This document shows positions 26,281 through 38,595 of a stretch of DNA of 64,000 bases, one piece after another. The translations under genes and the position numbers were made by a program. Every line of letters starts with the position of its first letter. Positions within the stretch are counted from its first letter, which is position 1. A model generated the notes under the pieces. It saw nothing but the letters and a program-made list of their open reading frames with translations, did no database searches and was not told where the DNA came from. Origin of the DNA: Oreohelix idahoensis (Eukaryota; Mollusca; Gastropoda; Stylommatophora; Oreohelicidae); the NCBI GenBank assembly GCA_024509875.1, contig JAMPIV010011353.1, positions 264,843 through 328,842 of the forward strand, written 5' to 3'.

Positions 26281-27735
26281 CCTGCGTCAGTCGCGCATGA
26301 TGGAAGAGGTTCTTTTGTCGTACATAAAGGTTTAGTAAATGACAATTTAGTCTCAGTTCTTTTTTATTCTGGATGCATCACCATTGGTATTAGACAGTCA
26401 CTCGTAGATCCTTCCCATGCCACAGGCAAAGTAGTCAAATGTGTAACATTCTGCGGCACCTTGGAGAAGTACTCTACTGCTGTCGTTAAGATTGCTACTC
26501 CTTTCTTTACAGGAGATGTACACGCATGTCTTCTGCCAAATCCGATCGCTGATCTTATCATCGGTCGTATTCACGGAGTCAAAGAATGCACTCCGCAACA
26601 AATTGCTGTTTGGGAACATCAAAATATGCAAACTGCTAATGCAGTAGTCACTAGAGCTCAAGCTCTTAATATGCCTCAAACTTCATCTACTGAAGATGAT
26701 GAAGCGCATAGCCAAGATGATCCCATGGTAATTTCTCGTGACTCATTTATAAAACAACAGGAAGATGATCCCTCTTTGAAGAAATTCTTCACTCTTGCAA
26801 CAAAAGGTGATCCAAATAAAGATACAAATCGTAAATCTTGGATTACATTGAAGAATGGTGTACTTGTACGTATGGTTCAAGACTCCGCTAAGTCCATTCA
26901 TTCTCAGATTCTTGTACCCAAGAATATGAGAGTTAAAATTTTGCAGCACGCTCATGACTCTCAGTGTGCTGGACATATGAGTTTTTCCCGTACTACGTCA
27001 AGAGTTCTTGCGGCTTTCTTTTGGCCTTTCGTAAACAAAGACATACGGATTTATTGTCGATCTTGCAAAGTATGTCAAGAAGTCAAATCTAAAGGTCCAC
27101 GCCATGCTGCACCTATTCAGGCTGCAAATATTCCTATTCGGCCGTTTCAGAAAATGGCAATATACATTATTGGTCCGTTTAAGATCAAGTCTGCCAGAGG
27201 ACGTAAGTTTATATTGACGTGTGTTGACATGTGCACACGTTGGCCAGAGGCTATTCCTCTAAAGAGCATTACTACTGCTGATATTGCAGATGCTCTTTGG
27301 CTCATATTTTCTCGTCTTGGATTCCCCGGAGAAATATTATCAGACCATGGCACCCAACTAATATCGGATACCATGTCACAAGCAATGTCTACTCTGCAGA
27401 TAGAAAGATCTTTGAGTAGTATCTATGACCCAATGTCTAATGGGATGGTCGAACGCCTAAATAGAACACTCAAAAACTTACTTGGGAAGATAAAAGAGGA
27501 TCATCTTCAAGATTGGGACAGGGTTTTACCTGCGGCCCTCTTCGCTTACAGAGAGGTCCCCAATGAACATACAGGGTTTTCTCCCTTTAAACTTGTCTTT
27601 GGCGCGCGACTGCGTGGCCCTATGTCTTTGCTTCATGATTTTATAACTGCTGATAATATTAACGATGACACAAAATCCTCTTATGAATATGTCATCGCGC
27701 TTAGACAAAAGATAATCGAAGCATGCATATTAGCA
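26281..27735 (+). pseudogene. pol: Element 1 protease and integrase, N-terminal part
   Basis: It continues the gag frame (25,606-27,735 open). The protease active site reads FYSG: the catalytic Asp codon is TAT at 26,365-26,367. The integrase zinc-binding HHCC is present (HAHD...GHM near 26,947-26,985, CRSCKVC near 27,060-27,080). In the catalytic core the first Asp position reads Tyr (TAC, 27,163-27,165), while the second Asp (27,343) and the Glu (27,451) are intact with D-X35-E spacing. The frame is then interrupted by LINE III at 27,736. With both catalytic Asp residues replaced, the enzyme is dead. Confidence 0.85.
27727..27735 (+). repeat. Left target duplication ATATTAGCA of LINE III
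   Basis: Nine bases repeated at 28,014-28,022. Removing the insertion and one copy keeps the integrase frame continuous. Confidence 0.75.
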
Positions 27736-28013
27736 TATAAGGAAAAGACGATGGTCATATATCGGTCATGTCCTACGAATGCAAAACAACAGAATATCAC
27801 TACAGGCTCTTACTTGGGTTCCTGAGGGTAAGAGGAAAAAAGGAAGACCAAAAGAAACACTCAGAAGAACAATAATAAGAGAAGGAAGAACGTTGGGCCT
27901 AAATAATGTGCAAGAGCTAAGAGGAGTGGCATCACAATGAACAACCTGGAGAGCACTGGTTTCTGCCTTATGCGCCGTGTTTGGTGCTTAAAGAATTTAT
28001 TATTATTATTATT
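27736..28013 (+). mobile_element. 5'-truncated LINE tail (LINE III)
   Basis: Only the last part of a LINE is present. In one frame it reads IGHVLRM...LQALTWVPEGKRKKGRPK, then ELRGVASQ, a stop, and WRALVSALCA, the C-terminal pattern of RTE-like reverse transcriptases. It ends in a (TTA)n tail with no poly(A). It is a different family from LINE II. Confidence 0.75.
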
Positions 28014-28022
28014 ATATTAGCA

Positions 28023-28092
28023 ACTTCTTCTTCTGAATTTGCTAAACAGAAGGCAAGGCAATTTGCCAATAAGAAGAGATGCTTACGACAAC
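28023..28092 (+). pseudogene. pol: Element 1 integrase fragment between two LINE insertions
   Basis: A 70-bp island translates as SEFAKQKARQFANKK and RCLRQ, the linker before the integrase C-terminal GPY/F module. It joins upstream to 27,735 across LINE III and downstream to 31,280 across LINE II. The last 12 bases are the LINE II target duplication. Confidence 0.75.
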
Positions 28093-31000
28093 AACTCAGC
28101 CAATGCCGGTCCCAAGCCCGGATGAAAAAGGAGGAGGGCGGCCTGCATGGAGGCCGTAAGGAGGCAGCCCCTCCACCATGCAAAGGCACAACAGGTCAAT
28201 CACCTGTTTGCTTTAAATCACGATTACTAGCAACACAAGAGTGAAAACTGGACTGATTCTAAAGGCGACGAACTGGAACGGACTACGGACTACGACTTAT
28301 GGAACCTGGAACACAAGAAGTATAAATGGGAAGGAAGAGGAGCTGGTGGAAGAGATGAGGAAAGCAAAACTAGAAATCCTGGCTATAACGGAAACTAAGA
28401 AAAAAGGACAAGGAGTCATGGATCTCGATGGCAACACGCTGCTCTACAGTGGTGTACCCATGTCTGAAAGAGCTAAAGGGGGCGTGGGTTGCATTGTGGC
28501 CCAAAATCAAAAAGATAGTATCAAGGGATGGAACATTGTCTCGGAGCGCATTATGGTTGTTAAACTAAAAGAAGGAGAAACCATAGTCAACCTGGTCATA
28601 GTGTATGGGCCAAATGAGGATTCGAGAGCAGAGGTCAAGGAGGAATTCTTCGAGCTGCTTCAAAGGACAGTGGATGACTGCCTAGATGAAGTTATCATGC
28701 TCGGAGATTTTAAAGCCAGAGTTGGAAATGACCATGCTAGATGGGGTGGAGTTATCGGAAGATATGGAGAAGATACTCTCAATGACAATGGAAAGCGACT
28801 CCTTAGATTCTGCAGTGAGCAGAATCTGATCATTACAAACACAAAGTTCCCCCATAAGCGCATACATGCATACATTAGATGTGAACCAACAAAGAATGAG
28901 TAGTCAGTGATCGACTATGCCATTGTTCGGAGAAGCTCATTCAAATATGTCCGAGATGCTAGAGTCTGGAGGGGGCCAGAGATTGGAAGTGATCACTACC
29001 TGCTAACAATCAAAAGAACAACTGAAAGAGTTGCTCAGCCTAGGAACTGTCCAACATCACGCAAGAAACCAAATAAACAAGCAGGAGAAATGAGCATTAG
29101 GACCTACAAGCTTAGAGAGACAGAAATTAAGACCAGATATCAGGGGCTTATTGCTGCAGCGGTGAGCAACACAGAAGAACGACCTGATGACTTGGAAACC
29201 CTCTGGATTAAATTCAAGGATATTATAAAGACAGCTGCTGCAGAAGCATGCGGTGAAGTCCGACTTGGGAACAAGAGAAAGAGGACACCTTGGTGGACAG
29301 AGGAAGTCAAAGAGAAAATAAGAGAGAAGAAAATGGCATGGAAACAATACTTAGGAGCTAAAAACACAACAGGACAAATGGAAAAATATAGAGAATATGT
29401 GACACTCAGAACAGAAGCAAAGAACAAAGTGCTAGCAGCAAAACAGAAGTCCTGGGAAGAATTTGGAGAAAAGCTAGAAAAAGATGCACAAGAAAACCAG
29501 AAATTGTTCTATAAGACCCTAAAGAACATGAGGAAGGAAAAACAATGCCCTCTAAAATTTATAAAGGACAAGCAAGGCAAATAGCTTACTGCCCCGAAGG
29601 AAGTAATGGGAAGATGGAAAGAATATTTCTCAGAACTCCTGGATGGTGAGCATGGTGAAGCATCAGAAATGATAAACACTAGCACAGAAGAGAAAACGAA
29701 TGATGGTGAAGATGACATAAAGATGGAAGAACTGAAGGCAGCACTGGAGAAAATCAAGATGGGCAAAGCAGCAGGGCATGATGGTATAACACCAGAAATG
29801 GTTAAGTTCATGGGAGCATCAGGCGACCTATTACTCTTAAGGGTTTTACAGGCAGCGTGGTACAACAAGACCATACCAAAGGATTGGGAGATTGCCATCA
29901 TAACACTAGTTTTCAAAAAGGGTGACAATCGACAGTGTGGAAACCATAGAGGCATATCCCTTCTCAGTGTCCCTGGTAAAATCTACTCTAGAATTCTAGA
30001 GCAGAGACTCCGACGCCTAGCTGAGCCACAATTGGATGAGATCCAGTGCGGATTCCGAGCAAACCGAAGTACTCAAGACCTAATCTTCACACTCAGACAG
30101 CTGAGTGAAAAGGCCCTTGAGTATAAGAGTGAGATGCATCTTTGTTTCATAGATCTGGAAAAGGCGTTTGACAGGGTCCCCTGGAGCAAACTTTGGGACT
30201 GTTTGGCAAGGAAGAATATTCCAGCACCTCTGATTCATGCTATACAGAGCTTCTACAAGTCTTGCAGAAATTATGCGAGGACAGCAAACCATAAGTCGGA
30301 AGAGTTCAGGACCACCACTGGTGTAAGACAAGGTGATATCCTATCACCTTACCTCTTCATACTCCTTATGGATTATGTCATCAAGGCATGTAAGGAGAGA
30401 ACAAGAAAGGATTCAGTGGGGTACTGGAAGATGAGACAGGTCTATATTTCGGAGCTGGCATTTGCTGATGATGTTGCCCTGATTGCTAAATCAGAGGCAC
30501 ATCTCCAATCCAACCTGCAAGTCTGGAAGGAAGAGCTGGAGAAGAGAGGGATGGTCATAAGCAGCTCTAAAACAAAATCCATGTTGATATCACGAGAAGA
30601 AAGAAAACATCAGATTAAGCTGGGAGAACAGGTCCTGGAGCAGGTCGACCACTTTAAATACCTCGGAGCTATTATAGATCGAAAGGGAGGCATCAAAGAA
30701 GAGTTGGCCACTCAAAAAGCAGCAGCTGGGAGACTTTTTCAGGCCATAAATCGAGGATTCCTCAGCAAGAGAGAGGTTGGTAAGAAAACGAAGATGGCTG
30801 TATACCGCTCCACCTATGTCCCAGTCTTGACATACGGATGCGAGTCATGGGCAATGACTACAACCCATAAAAGCCAGATCCAAACCTCAGAAATGAGGTA
30901 TCTGAGGAAGGTGGTTGAAGTAACAAGAAGAGACATGGTACGCAACCAGACGATACGTCAAGGCCTTAAATCCTACACCCTGCAGACCCAATTAGAACAG

Positions 31001-31267
31001 TCCCAATTAAGATGGTTTGGCCATGTCTGCAGAATGGGAGAAGATCGGATACCACGACAAGCATGGGAAACAAAGAGCCAAGGATCCAGACCCCGAGGAC
31101 GACCCAGAGTCCGCTGGGAGGACAACATTAGACAATCTTTGAAGGATCGAGGAATAGAATGGAACCAGGCCGGGAGGAAGACAGCCGATAGGATATTCTG
31201 GCGCTCTCTCTTCCAAACCTCTACACCTCACGGTAGAAGGGGAACGACTAAGTAAGTAAGTAAGTAA
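28093..31267 (+). mobile_element. RTE-type non-LTR retrotransposon, near full length (LINE II)
   Basis: At 3,175 bp it is flanked by the 12-bp duplication GCTTACGACAAC (28,081-28,092 and 31,268-31,279). It has a short 5' leader, one long reading frame and a (TAAG)n tail (31,250-31,267) in place of poly(A). Length of about 3.2 kb, a single endonuclease-RT frame and a microsatellite tail are typical of the RTE clade. The complete 5' end and exact duplication point to a comparatively recent insertion. Confidence 0.85.
28241..31255 (+). pseudogene. LINE II endonuclease-reverse transcriptase ORF with two TAG stops
   Basis: A single frame of about 1,005 codons is broken only by TAG at 28,901-28,903 and TAG at 29,582-29,584; no frame shift is seen. 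Domains: APE-type endonuclease (GTWNTRSING near 28,300, YGPNEDSRAE, GDFKARVG near 28,700, SDHYLLTI near 28,990), then RT (FKKGDNRQCGNHRGISLL near 29,920, LEKAFDRV near 30,158, RQGDILSPYLF near 30,330, catalytic FADD at 30,461-30,472). The C-terminal part has LRWFGHVCRM and GRPRVRWEDNI. The catalytic residues I can see are present. It is a dead copy of a recently active family, or the stops are sequence errors. Confidence 0.85.
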
Positions 31268-31452
31268 GCTTACGACAACTTTGTCCTGGTGACAAAGCAT
31301 TTGTTTTGCTACCTTGTAGGGAAAACAGACTTCTTATCTCGTGGAAAGTTCCGTACGATATAATATCGAAAATTTCCGATGTTGACTATATTGTCGATAT
31401 TGACTGGAAGCATAAAACCTTCCACATCAACATGCTTACGGAATTCCATTAA
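31268..31452 (+). pseudogene. pol: Element 1 integrase C-terminal GPY/F-like module
   Basis: After the LINE II target duplication the frame reads CPGDKAFVLLPCRENRL and then ISWKVPYDII, ending in HINMLTEFH and a TAA at 31,450-31,452. This is the SH3-like DNA-binding tail of Ty3/Gypsy integrases. The corresponding part of element 2 reads LLLLPGSQNKLQIGWQGPY. Confidence 0.75.
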
Positions 31453-32355
31453 CGTCCAGATTATTTACAACCTATTTTCCAGGCAACGGACGATTCTCCA
31501 GTCCCGCATGGTCATTACTCATCACTGTCCGTAATACAGGATGAGGAAACAAGTTTCTCGGATGTTAATCTTCCTCTTCCGATGATTCCACTTCATTCTA
31601 GTGAATCATGGAAAAACGTTACTGTCTCTCCTGATTTATCTCTAGGGTAACAGCGACAAGTTTCTGCTATGTTACAAACATTTCAGGATGGCCTTACTGA
31701 CATTCCTGGACTAACTCATGTCATTGAACATGACATTATTCTAACTGACCATAATCCTATTAGGGTAAGGCCTTATCCTATCCCTATTCATTTTCAAGCA
31801 CAAGTTGAGAAAGAGTTGGATGAGATGATAGATTTGAAAATAATTGAACCATCCACTTCAGCATATTCTTCGCCGATGGTTATTGTTCGAAAAAAAAGAC
31901 AATAACATACGTCTTTGCGTTGATTATCGCAAATTGAATCAAGTTACGAAGTTCGATGCTGAACCTATGCCTTTATTAGAAGAGCTACTTACTAAGCTTT
32001 CTAAATTTCATTTTTTTTTCACTAAACTTGACTTGTCTAAAGGATATTGGCAAGTTCATTTATCTGAACACGCCAAACCTTTTACTGCTTTTTCTACACC
32101 TAGGGGTCTTTTCCAATGGAATTTCATGCCTTTCGGCCTTATGAACGCACCAGCTACATTCGTACGCATGATGCGTCGAATCCTATCTTATCGGTCAGAT
32201 GTCATTGCATACCTAGACGACATCTGTCTTTTCAGCGATACTTGGGAAGATCATTATTTTGGGTTATATGAATTACTGTCTACTTTACGCGAGCATAACC
32301 CGTCAGCGAAACCCTCTAAAGCCTGTATTGGTTTTAGCGAAATTTCTTTCCTAGG
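31453..32355 (+). pseudogene. pol: Element 1 reverse transcriptase
   Basis: A linker (with a stop near 31,648) leads to the RT N-terminus (RVRPYPIPIHFQAQVEKEL, from about 31,762). A shift in the A run near 31,890-31,900 moves the reading to the next frame. There it continues IRLCVDYRKLNQ, TKLDLSKGYWQVHL, FMPFGLMNAPATF and the intact catalytic YLDD at 32,210-32,221. It breaks off inside the thumb at 32,355, where the nested LTR element inserted. The remainder resumes at 40,132. Confidence 0.85.
32351..32355 (+). repeat. Left target duplication CTAGG of nested element
   Basis: Repeated at 40,127-40,131. The combined empty site restores an in-frame Leu-Gly followed by HRVGHGFLK in the RT. Confidence 0.8.
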
Positions 32356-33009
32356 TGTTAAGAACAGAACTGGTGTAAGGGACATAAATCTGAGTATATT
32401 TGTAGTCAAGATAGATTCTGAGTTGGAGCACTTGTTTGCTCGTTGGCTATTGAATTGTTTTGAAAATATCTCGTGGTAGTTTCGAGAGATAGATTACAGA
32501 AGGCGTGGAAAAACGCTGATCATCTCCAGTTTGAGATATATTTATTCTGTAATGTTTTGAGCGGATGAGAATAGTTCGCGGCTAGCCCGCAGATGATTGA
32601 TTGACTGAGTTGTGTTGACCGTGAGAAAGTCTCGTGACTGTGTTGAGCGTGTTATAGTGTGTGATTCGAAGAGAGTGTTCTGGGCGTTTTGACCGGGTAG
32701 GTCAAGACAGTGTTTTTGGGAAGTGTGAAATGCCTGCGCAGTCCTGAAGTTAAAATGTCGACGGATTTTTCGCTGTGGGTACAGCGTAGTATAAAACTGC
32801 AGTTTGAATTATTGTGAAAATGTTTATGAGGCCAAGATTTTGTGTAGGCCATTATGATAACTGCAGTGGGCAGTCTTTAAAGGCCATTATTTCCTGTGAG
32901 AGGATAGTAGCTGAAGATTTTGTGAAGGTCATTTTGATAACTGCACTGTGCCGTCCTTAAAGGCCATTATCTCCTGTGAGAGGATTGTTATTGATGATAC
33001 TTTAAAGCG

Positions 33010-33079
<70 letters not shown>

Positions 33080-33533
33080 AAGGCCATTATTTCCTGTGAG
33101 AGGATAGTTGTTGATGAATTATATAAAGGCCATTATCTCCTGTGAGAAGATTGTTATTGATGATACTTTAAAGCGCTGATGAATTATATAAAGGCCATTG
33201 TTTCCTGTGAGAGGATAGTTGTTGAGGAAGAGATAGCGCTGAATTATTGATGATACTTTATAGCGCTAATCTCATAGTAACTGCCGAGTGCGCAGTCCTT
33301 ATGTGTTAAGATATATTTCGTGTTATGCTGTGAACTGTATCCTGACTATGTGCATTTTATATCAATGTATTGATACCAGAATAAAACTGTTATTAAAACG
33401 TCACCAGCAGCTTCACTCCATCAGTGACTATTATTTACGTACCTGTGTTGTGAGTGTCGGTTCCAACACGCACTCACTATCACTTATTGCAAAGCGTACA
33501 AGCTGGCCACCTTTATCGTCGTGGGGTTCAACA
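32356..33533 (+). repeat. 5' LTR of the nested gag-only element
   Basis: Starts TGTTAAGAACAGAACTGG, ends GTCGTGGGGTTCAACA. It contains several copies of AAAGGCCATTATYTCCTGTG repeats (32,879-33,225) and an expanded TA tract (33,013-33,076) absent from the 3' LTR. Confidence 0.8.
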
Positions 33534-34495
33534 GTGGTGTGCTAGTTTTATACGATCTGATACCCGCGAAATTCGCGTGATATTAATTCACAGGTGTTAG
33601 CTTGTAGCCTGAGTGGCGTTAGTATAGAAAAGACAGACATCACATTTGATAGCTGTATCAGGGGTCCCAAGGAAAACTATTCAGTATCAGTTAAACTGGG
33701 AACTGTTAACTCAAGTGACATTCGCAGTTAAAGGAATTTATTACTCAAGATTATGAGATGTCATGATATACAGTGGCGTCTGTATACAAGTTCAAGTATA
33801 TAGGGGCGGATACCCAAATAAGGTCAATCCTTCTACAAGTGTGCCGCAGTACAAGAGTGGCAATGTTACCTTTTCCAGTCCTAGAGTACCAGTTCAAGTA
33901 AACGTCAGGCAGTATGAACGAGCGGTGTACCTCCTTTCAACGAAATTGACAGACGGTGACCCATTTCCTGTTTTCCTGTGCGATGTGCAAGCACGTGGTG
34001 TTCTGAATCGAGGACCTGACCGGATAAAGGTGTCAAGTTCCAATGCCTTTCTGTGGTCGATTGTTTTACCATTGAACTTTGTGATATCCAGGGTGTTTGC
34101 GGAAAGGAACGGGATTGTTTTCATTCAAGATAAGTGGTTTTCGTTGTTGTGTGAACTGTGTCGCCTTTACTATGTCAACGAGCCTTCCTATGCCTATTAT
34201 GTTGATAACTGTTGTTTTTGTTATCTAGGTATATACTGACAACTTATTAGGATTTAATGCATAGGTATTGATGGTTGTATGATATATGATGACTTCCCTC
34301 ATATGAATATGATGTTATAAAGGTTCTTTGAAGAGGAATTGGGGATACAAAGTTAATAAATAAATGGAATTTCAGGTATAGATACTAAACTGTGTGAAAT
34401 GGAAGGGTAATTGTCAGAACTTCTTGAGACATAAACTTGCGATATTAATAATTATAATGGTATAGATATATAGTTGACTGAGTGATTGAATCACC
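33534..34495 (+). other. Nested element leader
   Basis: GTGGTGTGCTAG directly after the LTR may hold the primer-binding site; I could not match it to a tRNA. A 158-codon open frame (33,763-34,239) has no recognisable motif and is probably chance. Confidence 0.4.
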
Positions 34496-36397
34496 ATGGA
34501 TCATGATATGGATCCTGCAGATATAAGGCCTATGTTGGAGTGCGCATTGGTAGTAGGTAGAGATAATAAGGGATTGAGAGGCCCACGACTCGGAGCATGG
34601 GTGATGGACGATTTTTTGGTTAATGTATCGGCATCCCTAGAGTTATTTGCTGAACATAACTTTACGTTTGTTTGTAATTTAGTAATGGCTAAGGATTTAG
34701 TTAATTTGCTACGGCACCTTCGTGTGTTTTTGCAACAGTATATTGAGCTTGACGACGGACATATAATGCAAGGTATATTCAAGATAATCCACAACGATAT
34801 TTCTGATAAGCAGTTACATGAGCAGAAAAAGGAATTAGGAAGTGAGAAACAAATAAAAGTCAACAAACAGAGTGCCCTACGGGAAAGGGACGATTGTTTA
34901 AAAAGTACTGCTGAAGTGAGTAAACTACACGAAACATTCTCTAAACTTACAAATGAGTTAGATAAGTCAAACACGGAACTTACTAAAGTACATGCGGCGT
35001 TAGATGCAGCATTGAACAAGAACAAAGAGTTGAAAATTCGGGTGAAAAACAAAGATGACGAAGTTGGTAATCTCAGACAAGAAGTTCAAGAGAAAAAAGA
35101 AATGTATGACAAATTAAAGATTGAAAGCAATGTTCGTAAAAAGACTTACATAAATATGCTTCATGAGGTGTTGGGTGATAATAATATTCTCAGTTGCCGA
35201 CTGAAAGAAAAGAAAGAGATACATGGAAAATTAAAAGTTCAGGATAAGAAATGAGGAAAATTATGTAATGAAACATGTCAAACTAGAGCAAATAAAGAAA
35301 AGGATGAGGAAGACAAATTAGAAGAGTTAACGACTGAGAGAGAAAAAGTGATTAAGATTGAGAGATTGTTAACAGAGGAGAGAAGTAAAGTTTTGACATT
35401 TGAATAATTAAATAGGAAATTAAGTGAAGAAATTTCACCAAAAAATGTTGAAATTGCAGAAAGTACAAAAAGAGTAGAGGGTCTACTCGATGTTATTTTG
35501 AACAACAAAATATGGTCTTCTGTCAATGTTGACAATACTAGACAGAAGGTTGTTTGCCAACAAGTTGGAAAAGCAAAGATCCAGCATCATACAATCTTTG
35601 CTAATAAAAAAGTTAAATGTGATAGACAAATATCTTTTCGGGGAAAATATAACTTTCGAAGATCTTTTGATTCTTCTTGCAATAGCAACGATTCTTGGCG
35701 GCAGTGTAATAGAGAGAATGATAATGTAACAGTCAGTCCTGATAAAAGCCTAAGGATTAAACGAGTAACTAATTTTGGAAGTTCTCATAAGATGATAACA
35801 AGGGATAAAGTTATAAGTAGTGGTTCCAAGGATGAAACTCATTATATGCGTAACAATAATCATACTTTTAGATCTGCAGGTGATACTGCAAACAAGCATA
35901 TTGTCAAAGAAAAGAATGGAAAGAGTTTTTGTAGGAGAGAGGTTTCTAAGGTTAGAAAGTACCAAGGAAATTCATATGATAATAATTTTCCTTCTCAGAG
36001 AGATAAGAGACAAGTTAATGTATCTCAACATTTTAATTCTGAGAATTTTGAGAATAATGGTACAGACAAATACAAGAAAGGTTTTCAATCGTGCAATAAT
36101 TTTTCTGACAGATTTTTTGTTCGAACTAGAAATGTTAAGCACAACAGGTCTGATTGGGATTATAGACATAATAACGGTCTCAAACAAAGAGGAAATGATG
36201 ATAAATATTTTGATCAAACTACAAATAATAAGTGCAGTTATGCTAATTTTCCTCGACATGAGCCTAGAATCATTGTTATTAAGCAAAGTAGCAATAATAA
36301 TGACGTCACAAATACTACTGCTTGTTATGTTTCTGATTTTGAAAGAGCATTACTTTGTTGTGAACATAAAGGAAGAGTCGATGACATCGTGAAGTGA
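34496..36397 (+). pseudogene. gag: Nested element gag-like ORF with two stops
   Basis: One frame of 634 codons is interrupted only by TGA at 35,252-35,254 and TAA at 35,405-35,407. The N-terminal about 95 residues form an unrecognised domain (ADIRPMLECALVVGRD). A long coiled coil follows (residues about 105-320, rich in K, E, L). After that comes a basic, Asn-rich nucleocapsid-like tail ending in CYVSDFERALLCCEHKGR, like the CSVFDFGRASQCPQCK segment of element 1. There is no zinc knuckle of the CCHC type. The final TGA precedes noncoding DNA, so no gag-pol fusion is possible here. Confidence 0.65.
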
Positions 36398-38595
36398 CCA
36401 GATTTCTACACAAACCACATTGCGAGGTAATTGTTTATTTAACCTCTCCGTTGTTTTAAGTAAATTTTACCATTCATTAAAATGGAAATTTTAGTTTGTA
36501 TTTTTTGAACAGAGGCGACTTCTCGATAAGGTTCAACGCTCCTGTTTACGGTAGCGGCAAGAATGTAGGTCAACATTGTACCCGAGTGCTTGTTCAAGCA
36601 GAACATATCAGCGTGCTAACTATGCATTCGACGTTTTACCCCTAGTGTTTATGAGATGTCGGCAAGACCTATGGAGATTTTTTGCATTTGATTTTTTGTG
36701 TGTTTGTTTGTTAGGACAGTCGATGTTATTGTATTCTATTGTATAGATTATTATAGGTTGTTATATTATGATTATCATTTTATGCATCATTTGATGTCAA
36801 TAGTTTTTCTTGATATGTATGACTATTTTAATTATGCATTAGTTCATTTCGATGCTATTTCTATACTATCGTGTTTTGGATAATATGTAGTGTGTTAGAT
36901 GGTAGTGACGTGTCGTTTACTATTGATGAATGCAATGTGCAGGTTTATATTTAACCTTACTGTTTACAAACCTATGCCTATTTACACCAGATAATCATTG
37001 ACTTTTATACTCTGGTGTAGAACTTGCAGTTTTTTATTTTTTGTTTTACAGCTGTAATGGTTAGGTTAATTTTGTACATTATGAGTTTGCCAGCCCTATG
37101 CACATACTCATTATTTGTAATGTTACAATAGTTACTTTTAGGATATCAGATGGAGATAGATATAAATTTATAACTAAATAACACTGTAGCTAAGCTGAAC
37201 GTGATTGTCAGCCGAAAATATTTAAAAGTTTAAATTGAACTGTAAGTAGAAAATTAACAGCGTTTGCTGATATTGTTATGTGATTGAGGAATCTTGAGAT
37301 CTGATTTAATCATTTGATTAACATACATTACGTTGGTTTCATATATTTGCAAACTTGTATGTTGGTAATAGTGTGTTTTTCTATGTGTTTCTCTGTGACG
37401 TATTTTTTGAAAAAACTTACACGTGTTGTTTAGTGTTTGCTTAGATACAGGAATTGTTATATGTCTCTCATTTTGCTAAAGCTAGTTTTGTTGTTAATTT
37501 GTTAATTATAGATTTGAATTAATTAAATTAAAATACTATTTTTATGTAACTTAGCGTTACGAAATATTTTTGTATTGTATTTTTTGGAAAATATTTTTTT
37601 CCGGACATTGTAATTTTTTTTTTAGGTTTTTAGTGTGTGCTATGATTGATATGTAGTGTGATATTAGTTCTTAAAGAAAGTTTTTTGTTTTTTGGATGTT
37701 ATGTTGTATTAGCGCTTGATTGTGTGTTGGTCAAACTTTGGTATAGCTATGCTATTACTTGTTTGTGTTGTGTCGATAATTTATTGTTAGTTATGTATAA
37801 CTTTTATAACTTGGTTAAATTACTGATTAAGTTTTGTTTAGTTATAAACTATTTTTGTGGTATTAGTATAGGTATACTTTGTTATTTTGTTTTGTGCTTT
37901 TCGATCATGTTTGTATGTATTTTGAAATACGTTGTTTGTTCTAAATAGTTATTGGTATATATTTTACCAATTTTCTCTATATTCATACCTTCTGCTTTCC
38001 ATCTGTTTTTGTTGATTATTCTTCATTCCATTCCTTCTTTTCTATTATCTTTTCAGTATGGTTTCATATTTTGTTTACATTCCGTGCGTTGTTTGCGTTT
38101 CGCATTCTTCTTGTATACTTCTTCTTTCGCTTCTTATACTTTCATTCTTTGTATTGTTAGTTAATGGGAAAACTTAATATAGTGTAACTACTTGTGATAT
38201 TTGTAGTTATTTTACATATAAGAAATTGTTTAAATGTGATATTATTGTTTTTCCTCATATTCAGATTTCATACTTACCTTTATTACGGATCATTTTTCTT
38301 TTGCTTGATCTTGTCTTTTCTTTTACTATCGGTTTTTTCCTATTTAATTGTTCTGTATTCACTTAACTCGGTTTTGTAATGCATTATTTTTTAGTATGTT
38401 TAATTGATTACATTGGATATTTCATTTTTACATTTCACTTAATGCTTATATTTTGTAGATGTCTTATTTTGACTTAACTTAAGGTAATTCTTATACGCAT
38501 ATGTTAGAGATTCATTGTCCTCTTAACTTTTTTGGGGGGATGTATTTGTCAAAAAAATGATAGAATCATTTTTTTTCTCCGGGCGTGAGGTAAGA
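36398..38595 (+). other. T-rich noncoding interior of nested element, no pol
   Basis: Strongly T-biased on the plus strand, with many short plus-strand frames rich in Phe, Leu, Tyr and Val, an effect of composition. I looked for RT (YxDD, LPFG), integrase (HHCC, DDE) and RNase H motifs and found none. GGGCGTGAGGTAAGA just before the 3' LTR is the likely polypurine tract. Confidence 0.6.

Noticed and set aside
33763..34239. 158-aa frame in the nested element leader
   Set aside because: No recognisable motif or relation to retroelement proteins; length is possible by chance. Kept only as a remark under the leader.
37646..38379. Several Phe/Leu/Val-rich frames resembling membrane proteins
   Set aside because: The plus strand is T-rich throughout, which yields hydrophobic residues without selection; no conserved segment is seen.
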